Part shown: positions 20,808 to 27,429 of the stretch, piece after piece
Layout of the letters: each line of letters starts with the position of its first letter
How positions within the stretch are numbered: position 1 is the stretch's first letter
Source of the DNA: 2-02-FULL-45-10 sp046590235
Lineage (GTDB): Bacteria > Patescibacteriota > Patescibacteriia > Magasanikbacterales > GWA2-37-8
Direction of reading: 5' to 3'
NCBI GenBank assembly: GCA_046590235.1
Contig: JBKJTY010000038.1
Location: forward strand, 1-31,127
Length of the DNA: 31,127 nucleotides
Notes under the pieces: generated by a model
What the model was told of the DNA's origin: nothing
The model's database searches: none
What the model saw: the letters and a program-made list of their open reading frames with translations, nothing else
Program-made: the position numbers and the translations under genes

Positions 20808-21923
20808 CTACACTATTGTGCGTGGTATTAACGGATTGATCCGTGTAACTATTTCATAATTAATAGTGCCGGCGTGAACTGCTAACTCTTCAGCACTAAT
20901 GTTTTCTTTTCTATCATTACCGATTAGCGTGACGATATCGCCGGCCTTAATTTTACCTGGCACGTCGGTAACGTCTACCATTGTCAGATTCATACAAACG
21001 CGCCCGCGCACAGTGCAACGAACGCCTTTAATAAGAACCTCGGCACGATTACTGAAACTTCGTGTATAGCCATCCCAATATCCAACTGGTAGAACAGCTA
21101 ATGTGGTTTCTCGCTTTGTTATATATGAACCACCATAACTAATCTTTGAGCCTCTTGGAACGGTTTTAACCTGGATTATAGTAGTTTTCCAGGTTAACGC
21201 CGGCTGCAATGTAATTTTTTTATTTGTTGAAACGTCTGGGTGTAAACCGTAGGTGCTAATGCCAAATCGTACCGCATTGCAAATCGTTTGAGGATACAAA
21301 ATAGTTGATGCGGAACAAGCCATGTGTTTCAGGGGAACATTGATCTTGAGACTAATTAGCTTACTGTTAACGTCGGTTAATATTTGCAATTGCTTTTTTG
21401 TAACAAGACCATCGTTCTCACTAGATGAGAAATGACTCCATAGTCCTTCGATGGCGATATGCGAAAAGGTTGTGACTTTTTTTACGAATGCAACCGCGTC
21501 ATTCGGCATCACTCCAATGCGCGAGGTACCGGTGTCTAGCTTTACGTGAACCAACACCTTTTTCCGGATGCTCTCCCCCACCTTTTGCAGCATCTTAGCT
21601 TGCTCTATCGTGTACAAAGGAAAAACAACACCCGCTTTAATTGCTGTTTTTATTTTTTCTGTATCGTGTTCGTAAATACCAAGGATGATCAACGGCTTTT
21701 TTACTTTTGCTTTGAGCAGCACGATCGCCTCTTCCAAGTTTACGACACATATTCTATCTACGAGTTTGCTTTCCGACAATAAAGTCCCCACTTCTATCAA
21801 TCCGTGACCGTACGCATTAGATTTTATGACTGGCATGAGTAGTGTATCATGCGCTATAAGGCGTTTAAACACTGTCAGGTTGTGTTCGATAGCCTTTTGA
21901 CTGATTTCCACCCAGGTGAGCAT
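20808..21923 (-). CDS. alr: Alanine racemase
   Basis: A PLP enzyme making D-alanine for peptidoglycan. Using ATG 21923 it has 371 residues, with the PLP lysine K34 in VIKSNAYGHG, R135 in TSRIGVMP near the cofactor, and the catalytic tyrosine Y263 in ISYGGSYIT, so both acid-base residues are present. A TTG at 21935 in the same frame would add four residues, but the ATG gives the standard family start (LTWVEIS). A TATACT box lies at 21955-21950 (minus), predicting a leader of about 20 nt without a clear Shine-Dalgarno. The product feeds Ddl, encoded at 13494-14474. Confidence 0.96.
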   Translation of the reverse strand: MLTWVEISQKAIEHNLTVFKRLIAHDTLLMPVIKSNAYGHGLIEVGTLLSESKLVDRICVVNLEEAIVLLKAKVKKPLIILGIYEHDTEKIKTAIKAGVVFPLYTIEQAKMLQKVGESIRKKVLVHVKLDTGTSRIGVMPNDAVAFVKKVTTFSHIAIEGLWSHFSSSENDGLVTKKQLQILTDVNSKLISLKINVPLKHMACSASTILYPQTICNAVRFGISTYGLHPDVSTNKKITLQPALTWKTTIIQVKTVPRGSKISYGGSYITKRETTLAVLPVGYWDGYTRSFSNRAEVLIKGVRCTVRGRVCMNLTMVDVTDVPGKIKAGDIVTLIGNDRKENISAEELAVHAGTINYEIVTRINPLIPRTIV

Positions 21924-21981
21924 AGGATACTTCAATATCGTGTACCTATAGTATACCGCAAAATCGGGTTTTTTTGAACAC

Positions 21982-22010
21982 TTGTCGCAAAACGGCTTTG
22001 CGATTATACT
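21982..22010 (+). promoter_or_regulatory. Promoter of the lipoprotein gene
   Basis: TTGTCG (21982-21987), 17 nt, then TATACT (22005-22010). A second TATACT at 22027-22032 ends eight bases before the ATG at 22041 and would give a leaderless message; either or both may be used. Confidence 0.55.
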
Positions 22011-22040
22011 ATGGATGTATTTTATTTATACTATTACTAT

Positions 22041-22526
22041 ATGAACGTACGCAATCGCTTGTTTATTCCATTGCTCGCGGGCACACTCCTTCTTGGAGCA
22101 GGCTGTACACCAGCTGAAAAGCAAAATAACCAGCCAGTACCCAATACTCCTGGTACATCTGCCTCAAATGATGTCGTTGACCTTTCTTCACCTTCTATCA
22201 AAATGACTAACCTTACTTTGCGTAAGGATGACACTTTCACTATTGAACGAATTATTGCTCTAGAAGATGGATGGGTAGCTATCGTGAACGAACTTAATGC
22301 AAAACCGGTTGAAGTAATTGGTTACGCTCCAGTTAAAAAAGGTTTGAATTCTAATGTTAAAGTGAAAATTAGTCGCTACGACGCGACTGCTCAGGAGTAC
22401 GTGTATCTACTTCGTGATGCTGGGACTATCGGAGAATTCGATGGCAACCTGGAAGACGAAGAGTATGCGACTGATGAAGCCGGAAAACCGGTTGTGTTCA
22501 AATTCCTTGCTGAAGTTGAAGAATAG
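22041..22526 (+). CDS. Lipoprotein with DUF7282-like domain
   Basis: An exported lipoprotein of 161 residues. The signal sequence (1-18) ends in the lipobox LGAGC, so a cysteine near residue 19 is lipidated. A Pro/Asn/Ser-rich linker (about 20-45) is followed by a beta-rich domain of about 110 residues with the pattern ALEDGWVAIVN, VIGYAPVKKG, VKVKISR, YVYLLRDAGTIGEFD and a GKPVVFKF ending. This matches the layout of DUF7282 domains, which occur in surface proteins of CPR bacteria and archaea. Function unknown. ATG 22041 is preferred because it opens directly into the signal peptide. It is monocistronic with its own terminator. Confidence 0.85.
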   Translation: MNVRNRLFIPLLAGTLLLGAGCTPAEKQNNQPVPNTPGTSASNDVVDLSSPSIKMTNLTLRKDDTFTIERIIALEDGWVAIVNELNAKPVEVIGYAPVKKGLNSNVKVKISRYDATAQEYVYLLRDAGTIGEFDGNLEDEEYATDEAGKPVVFKFLAEVEE

Positions 22527-22537
22527 TCTCACAACAA

Positions 22538-22564
22538 AAAAGCCCCACCAAGTGGGGCTTTTTT
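22538..22564. terminator. Bidirectional terminator between the lipoprotein gene and serS
   Basis: GCCCCAC (22543-22549) and GTGGGGC (22553-22559) flank the loop CAA, with A5 before and T5 after. It lies between the convergent genes ending at 22526 and 22572. Confidence 0.9.
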
Positions 22565-22571
22565 AATTATT

Positions 22572-23810
22572 TTAAATAGTATCGAAACCAGTGTACTTTC
22601 TAAGAACTTCTGGAATCACCACTGTTCCGTCTGCTTGCTGGAAGTTTTCGATAATTGCGAGCATTGGGCGATCACTCGTTACAGTGCCGTTGAGGGTGTA
22701 GGCGTATTCACGTTTACCATCTACGGTCTTGTACTTAATGTTACTGCGTCGTGCTTGGTAATCGGTTGTGTTACTTGTAGAAGTAAGTTCGCGATATTTG
22801 CCTTGGCCTGGGAACCAACCTTCACAGTCGTATTTCTTTGCCGCTGGGAAACCGAGGTCGCCAGAGCAAACATTGATCACCTGGTAGTGAATACCGAGAG
22901 CGCTAATGACTTCTTCTTCAATCTTTAGCAGCTCTTCGTGCAACTCCCAAGATTTTTCCGGTGTACAGAAGACTACCATTTCCACTTTATAAAATTGGTG
23001 GACGCGGAACAAACCTTTAGTGTCCTTACCATAACTCCCCGCTTCACGACGGAAGCACGGTGTAATAGCGACATATTTCTTTGGCAAGTCAGTTCGTTCA
23101 AATACTTCATCAGCGTGCATGTAAATCAAAGGCACCTCCGATGTACCGACGAGGTACAAATTATCTTCACCAGGATTAACGGTATATACTTCGTTTTTAT
23201 CAGCCGGGAAAAAGCCGGTTCCATACATCGCATCTTCCTTAACTAGAACTGGAGGCAAGATTAACTCAAAACCCTTATTCACTACAGTATCGATAGCAAA
23301 TTGCATGATGGCACGTTCCAAAATTGCCAACTTACCTTTGAGGTAGTAAAAACGGGAACCACTCACTTTCGCACCGCGCTCCATGTCCATGAGATCTTTA
23401 ACACTAGAGACATCAAAGTGTTCTTTAACAGCAAAATCAAACGCAGGCTTTTTACCTTCTAGACGAGCGACCTGGTTTTCAGAATCATCCTTCCCTATCG
23501 GAGTGCTTGGGTGGTTGATGTTTGGAATTTTAATAACCAATTCTTTCAAACCAGCTTCCTTTACAGCAACTTCCGCTTCCAATTGTTTAATTTCTTCACC
23601 AACTTTTTTCATTTGTTCAATTTGTTCTGGAGTTGGTTTTGATTTTGATCCGGCATTACGTTCTGCGCGAAGAATATCAATCTTTTGCTGCAATGCGATC
23701 TTTTCAGCATCAAACTTAAGCAATGCGTCGAAATCAATCTTCACATTGCGAGTTAAGCTGTTCTTTTCTACAAGCTCCTTATTTTCACGAATAAACTTGA
23801 TATCAAGCAT
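22572..23810 (-). CDS. serS: Seryl-tRNA synthetase
   Basis: A class II synthetase charging tRNA-Ser. The 412 residues show the N-terminal long coiled-coil arm that grips the tRNA variable arm (about 30-105), motif 2 (FRREAGSYGKDTKGLFRVHQ) with its serine- and ATP-contacting residues, TSE in the VGTSEVPL segment, and motif 3 (NGTVTSDRPMLAIIEN). It starts one base after the stop of the ITPase-Nudix gene and probably shares its transcript. A strong terminator follows. Confidence 0.98.
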   Translation of the reverse strand: MLDIKFIRENKELVEKNSLTRNVKIDFDALLKFDAEKIALQQKIDILRAERNAGSKSKPTPEQIEQMKKVGEEIKQLEAEVAVKEAGLKELVIKIPNINHPSTPIGKDDSENQVARLEGKKPAFDFAVKEHFDVSSVKDLMDMERGAKVSGSRFYYLKGKLAILERAIMQFAIDTVVNKGFELILPPVLVKEDAMYGTGFFPADKNEVYTVNPGEDNLYLVGTSEVPLIYMHADEVFERTDLPKKYVAITPCFRREAGSYGKDTKGLFRVHQFYKVEMVVFCTPEKSWELHEELLKIEEEVISALGIHYQVINVCSGDLGFPAAKKYDCEGWFPGQGKYRELTSTSNTTDYQARRSNIKYKTVDGKREYAYTLNGTVTSDRPMLAIIENFQQADGTVVIPEVLRKYTGFDTI

Positions 23811-23811
23811 A

Positions 23812-24849
23812 TTATTTAAAATAGTTTCTTAGGACGGTGTTGTTATCTTCTAGTAATTGTTTGTTAAGTGGCAACAACTTTTCTTTCAGAGCTTCTTCCA
23901 GTGTGAACCAGCCAAATCCTGAACTCTCATTGTCCCGTAGTTCTAACTCTCCTGCTTCAACTGTACAGATAAATACCATTAGGAAGACCTGGTAATTCCA
24001 CTTTGCTTCGTAATGCGTCAGCACTTTTGGCAGCTGCTCCTCGATCTTCACTGTGAAACCTGTTTCTTCAAGACATTCACGCTTGATGCAATTTTCTACC
24101 TCTTCACCCTTCTCTACTCCCCCACCCGGAAACTCCCATTTATTGTTAAACTCTGGGCGTGAGTCGCGGCGTTTGAGCATGAGTAGCTTATTATCTTTGA
24201 TAATCAGCGCGAGCGGTACAACGATTTGTTTAAATCCGAATTGTTTTTGAAGGAAGAACTTTATTTGGGTCGCAACTTGGCCGCGGTGACTGATTAAATT
24301 CTTGTCCGGTGTAGACATTTCAGACATGTGCTTGCCAGACGCTGGGTGAAAGAAAATTGTTTCATACATCATGCCCGGTCGGTTCGTACCAACTTCTTTT
24401 TCACTGATTAGACCATTTAAGCGGCCAGTGAAAATGTGTACTGACAAACCTTCAGGATCAGCAATAACACCCGCTGTTTCAAAATAGGCTGTTCGTTGCT
24501 TTGCTGGCACTCCCTGAAGACCATCTAACACTTTCTTGCGGGCTTCTTCCGGAGTTGGAGCAAAACGTTTTGCCTTTACGCCTGGCGCGCCCTTCAAGCC
24601 TTCAATAAATAAACCAGTGTCTTCGGAAATTGTTGTTAAACCAGATTTTTGCGCAAAAAACTTAGCTTTATGTAAAGCATTTTCCCAAGTTGTGTTGTAT
24701 GGTTCTTCCAAATCAATCGTATCTAACTTTACATCCTTTAAACTAACAAATGTAAACGGAAGATCCTTAAACTCGCTGGTGATTTCTTCAAATTTACCAG
24801 GATTAGTCGTCGCAATTAAAATGGTGTGTGCAGTTTCTTTAGATCTCAT
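23812..24849 (-). CDS. Fusion of RdgB/HAM1 nucleotide pyrophosphatase and Nudix hydrolase
   Basis: A house-cleaning enzyme of 345 residues joining two activities. Residues about 8-205 are the RdgB/HAM1 ITPase, which hydrolyses dITP, ITP and XTP: TTNPGKFEEI (14-23), SEDTGL with D77, GAPGVKAKRF and the nucleobase motif SHRG (187-190). Residues about 208-345 are a MutT-like Nudix domain with the complete Nudix box at 243-265 (E250 and R257-E258 region, ending EETGF). Both domains keep their catalytic residues, so both should be active. The ITPase part departs from the family in having PGMMYETIFFHP where others read GFGYDPIF. The gene lies one base before serS, and its 5' end adjoins the inverted-repeat element at 24858. 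Confidence 0.92.
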   Translation of the reverse strand: MRSKETAHTILIATTNPGKFEEITSEFKDLPFTFVSLKDVKLDTIDLEEPYNTTWENALHKAKFFAQKSGLTTISEDTGLFIEGLKGAPGVKAKRFAPTPEEARKKVLDGLQGVPAKQRTAYFETAGVIADPEGLSVHIFTGRLNGLISEKEVGTNRPGMMYETIFFHPASGKHMSEMSTPDKNLISHRGQVATQIKFFLQKQFGFKQIVVPLALIIKDNKLLMLKRRDSRPEFNNKWEFPGGGVEKGEEVENCIKRECLEETGFTVKIEEQLPKVLTHYEAKWNYQVFLMVFICTVEAGELELRDNESSGFGWFTLEEALKEKLLPLNKQLLEDNNTVLRNYFK

Positions 24850-24857
24850 AGAATATA

Positions 24858-24951
24858 AATGTCATTCAGAGCGAAGCGTGGAATCTTCCTATTAGCCAAT
24901 TTACCGGTGAAGTGGGCATAAGCGGAAGATTCTTCGATTCCTCAGAATGAC
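24858..24951. repeat. Inverted-repeat element of about 91 bp (MITE-like)
   Basis: The outer arms are GTCATTCAGAGCGAAGCG... (24861-24889) and ...CTCAGAATGAC (24924-24951), imperfect inverted repeats of about 28 bp around a 34-bp centre. Bases 24858-24894 recur exactly, inverted, at 12168-12204. The right arm contributes the final codons and stop of the nucleotidyltransferase gene. It encodes nothing itself. Similar 'GTCATTC...GAATGAC' elements are common between genes in many bacteria; whether they move is not established here. Confidence 0.8.
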
Positions 24952-25346
24952 TTCTTTTTCTTAAGTAGTGAACTTTTATAGATATCTGGTTGAAATGCTT
25001 CTAAGCGAACAATTTTTATCTTGTCACCATACTTTGCTTCTAATTCATCAATGAAAAACTTTTGATCGTAGCCGAGCGCGATTACATCCGGCTTTTCCTC
25101 GTCAATCACAGCGTGCTTATCACCAACTCCACCCAAACGAACCTTATCAGCAATATTGCAAGCTTTTAATTGCTTCAAGCGCACTTCTTCATTATTTTCT
25201 GGGTAATGCCCTTTGACTTCACTGACAGTCTGGTCTCGGCCTACCACAATAACGAGGTAATCCCCTAGCGCTCGCGCTTGACTAAGCATGTTGAAATGAC
25301 CCTTATGTAAAATATCAAATGTACCGAAGACCATTACTTTCACCAT
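24942..25346 (-). CDS. HxGH nucleotidyltransferase, archaeal FAD synthetase (RibL)-like
   Basis: A small alpha/beta nucleotidyltransferase of 134 residues that would couple a nucleotide to a phosphorylated substrate. The active-site motif is FGTFDILHKGH (H14, H17), and the segments VVGRDQTV and DVIALGYDQKF match archaeal RibL FAD synthetases and the related TagD cytidylyltransferases; the GYDQ motif favours RibL. Bacteria normally use the unrelated-length RibF. ATG 25346 follows the lysS stop codon (TAG at 25350-25348) by one base, so it is cotranscribed with lysS. The last two codons and the stop lie in the right arm of the inverted-repeat element. Substrate FMN is a hypothesis; glycerol-3-phosphate is the alternative. 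Confidence 0.82.
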   Translation of the reverse strand: MVKVMVFGTFDILHKGHFNMLSQARALGDYLVIVVGRDQTVSEVKGHYPENNEEVRLKQLKACNIADKVRLGGVGDKHAVIDEEKPDVIALGYDQKFFIDELEAKYGDKIKIVRLEAFQPDIYKSSLLKKKKSF

Positions 25347-25347
25347 A

Positions 25348-26826
25348 CTACTTTTGTTCTGGACGTAATGTTGGGAACAAAATAACTTCCTTGAGGTTTT
25401 GCGCGTCAACCAGAAGTTTTACAAGTCGATCAATACCCATACCTAAACCAGCTGTCGGCGGCATACCGTGCTTCAATGCAGTGATAAAATCTTCATCATA
25501 CGGCATACTCTCTTCATCCCCTGCTCTACCGTTCTCTACTTGCTCTTTAAATCGCGCCTCTTGGTCTAACGGGTCGTTAAGCTCCGAGAATGCATTGCAG
25601 AGCTCGTTACCACCTACACAGAGCAACTGGAAGCGTTCTACGTAGTTTGGATTGTCAGTTCGGCGTTTTGCCAATGGAGAAAGTTCTACTGGGTGATCAA
25701 TGACAAAAATTGGGTTCACAATAAATGGTCGTGCGTAGTGTTTATAGATATCATCAATCAACTTACCGCGGCCAGATGTTTTGTCGATACCATCAACTTT
25801 AAGTTTCTTAGCAACTTCAAACATTGTTTTCTGGTCTGGATATTCTTCAATATCAATCTTTGCGTACTGTTTGATAAGATCACGCATTGTTACGCGTGGG
25901 TATGGACCTGTAAAATCTACTTCTTGTTCACCGACTTTAAATTTGAGTTCTAAACCAGCTGCTTTGATTAAACGAGGCAGATATTCCTCTACCATATCCA
26001 TGAGCATGGTGTAGTCTGCGTACGCTTGGTAGAACTCAATCTGGGTGAATTCTGGGTTATGGTTGTTATCAACACCTTCATTACGGAAACATTTTGCAAT
26101 TTCGTAGACTTTTTCAAAACCACCGACAACAAGACGCTTCAGATATAATTCTGGAGCAACGCGGAGGTAAAGAGGAATATCAAGTGCGTTATGATGTGTT
26201 TTAAATGGTTTTGCATTAGCACCACCGTAGAGAGTTTGCAAAATAGGAGTTTCAACTTCAAAGAAACCCTTTGCGTCAAAGTAGTTGCGGAGTTCGCGCA
26301 CGAGAAGACTGCGGACTTTTGCAATACGCATTGATTCTTCGTTGCCAAGTAAATCTAAATAACGTTTGCGGTATCGAACTTCAACATCAGTGAGGCCATG
26401 AAACTTTTCTGGTAGCGGTAACAATGCTTTACTGAGCAAGGTATACTTTTTTGCAAGAATACTTACTTCACCTTTGTGTGTGGTGAAACGAGTACCTTCA
26501 ACATTTAAAAAGTCGCCGAGATCAAAGTTCTTATTAAAGAATTTAGCAGCATCTTTGCCGATTTCATTTTCAGAAAAAACAATCTGCATTTTTCCAGATG
26601 CGTCACCAAAGTGACAGAAGGTTAATTTACCCATGTCACGACGCGTCAAAAGACGCGCAGCCACAATGACACTTGCACCTTCCTCTACCTCTTTAGCTTG
26701 TGCCAGGGTGTGCGTACGCGCACTTTGCGCTGGGTAGGCGTCAATACCGGCTTCGCGGAGCGTTTTTAAATGTTCCAAGCGAATCGCGTCTTCTTTTAGT
26801 TGGTCTGGGGTTAATTTTTCAGTCAT
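25348..26826 (-). CDS. lysS: Lysyl-tRNA synthetase, class II
   Basis: This enzyme charges tRNA-Lys. The 492 residues comprise an N-terminal OB-fold anticodon-binding domain (about 45-170) and the class II core with motif 2 (FRNEGVDNNHNPEFTQIEFY), the GGNELCNAFSELNDP segment and motif 3 (GLGMGIDRL). ATG 26826 (MTEKLTPDQL) is preferred to an in-frame TTG at 26850, which lies very near the predicted transcription start. The C-terminus (NLKEVILFPTLRPEQ) is normal. The downstream nucleotidyltransferase starts one base after its stop codon. Confidence 0.97.
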   Translation of the reverse strand: MTEKLTPDQLKEDAIRLEHLKTLREAGIDAYPAQSARTHTLAQAKEVEEGASVIVAARLLTRRDMGKLTFCHFGDASGKMQIVFSENEIGKDAAKFFNKNFDLGDFLNVEGTRFTTHKGEVSILAKKYTLLSKALLPLPEKFHGLTDVEVRYRKRYLDLLGNEESMRIAKVRSLLVRELRNYFDAKGFFEVETPILQTLYGGANAKPFKTHHNALDIPLYLRVAPELYLKRLVVGGFEKVYEIAKCFRNEGVDNNHNPEFTQIEFYQAYADYTMLMDMVEEYLPRLIKAAGLELKFKVGEQEVDFTGPYPRVTMRDLIKQYAKIDIEEYPDQKTMFEVAKKLKVDGIDKTSGRGKLIDDIYKHYARPFIVNPIFVIDHPVELSPLAKRRTDNPNYVERFQLLCVGGNELCNAFSELNDPLDQEARFKEQVENGRAGDEESMPYDEDFITALKHGMPPTAGLGMGIDRLVKLLVDAQNLKEVILFPTLRPEQK

Positions 26827-26851
26827 ACAAAACGAGAAATATAATGGCAAA

Positions 26852-26880
26852 AGTATACCTTTTTTAGCTTAAAAAGTCAA
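26852..26880 (-). promoter_or_regulatory. lysS promoter
   Basis: On the minus strand TTGACT (26880-26875), 17 nt, then TATACT (26857-26852). The leader is about 18 nt without a Shine-Dalgarno. Its -35 box overlaps the T-tract of the greA terminator. Confidence 0.72.
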
Positions 26881-26902
26881 AAAAACCACGTCTTGCGACG
26901 TG
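26879..26902 (-). terminator. greA terminator
   Basis: CCACGTC (26902-26896 read on minus) pairs with GACGTGG (26891-26885) around the loop GCAA and is followed by T6 (26884-26879) on the minus strand. It separates greA from lysS. Confidence 0.85.
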
Positions 26903-26912
26903 GCTTCAAAAA

Positions 26913-27371
26913 CTACTTAACTTCGAGGATTTTGTAGACGGTTACCCCTGCTGGAGTGTTAACTTCTACCTTGTCCCCTGCCCGATGGGTAATGAAGGCT
27001 TCTCCGAGCGGTGATTCATTAGAAATGAGGCCTTGCGCCGGGTTAATTTCCTGTGGACCGACGATCGTATACTGCTTAGTCTTACCATTCACCTCTACTT
27101 TGATAGTACTCCCGACATTAACTGTATCTGACTTCTGTTTAACGATAATTTGAGCATTATTGATAATCTGTTCAAGATCTTTCACTCGACCTTGGGCCCA
27201 AGCCATATCTTCCCGCGCCTGGTGGTATTCAGCGTTTTCTGACAAATCGCCTTGTTGTTTAGCTTCGTCAATTCGTTTGGCAATTTCAGGGATTGAAACG
27301 TCTCGCAAATTATTCTGTTCTTTCTTCAATTCTTCCAGACTTTCCTTAGATACGTATTGTTGATCGGCCAT
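26913..27371 (-). CDS. greA: Transcription elongation factor GreA
   Basis: GreA inserts into the RNA polymerase secondary channel and stimulates cleavage of backtracked RNA. The 152 residues have the N-terminal coiled coil with the diagnostic DLSENAEYHQARED tip (acidic pair D and E at the loop) and the C-terminal FKBP-like domain with NPAQGLISNESPLGEAF. ATG 27371 (MADQQYVSKE) is chosen over an in-frame TTG at 27380. It is monocistronic between its own strong promoter and terminator; the terminator's T-tract meets the lysS -35 box. Confidence 0.96.
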   Translation of the reverse strand: MADQQYVSKESLEELKKEQNNLRDVSIPEIAKRIDEAKQQGDLSENAEYHQAREDMAWAQGRVKDLEQIINNAQIIVKQKSDTVNVGSTIKVEVNGKTKQYTIVGPQEINPAQGLISNESPLGEAFITHRAGDKVEVNTPAGVTVYKILEVK

Positions 27372-27400
27372 AGGTTGCAAATAGAAATTAGTTATATTTC

Positions 27401-27428
27401 ATTATAACAGGCTGCACTGCAGTGTCAA
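27401..27428 (-). promoter_or_regulatory. Strong greA promoter with a central palindrome
   Basis: On the minus strand TTGACA (27428-27423), 16 nt, then TATAAT (27406-27401), preceded by TGT (extended -10). The perfect palindrome CACTGCAGTG (27415-27424) occupies the -35/spacer junction and could be an operator. The -35 box ends two bases after the stop codon of the PBP2 gene. Confidence 0.82.
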
Positions 27429-27429
27429 G

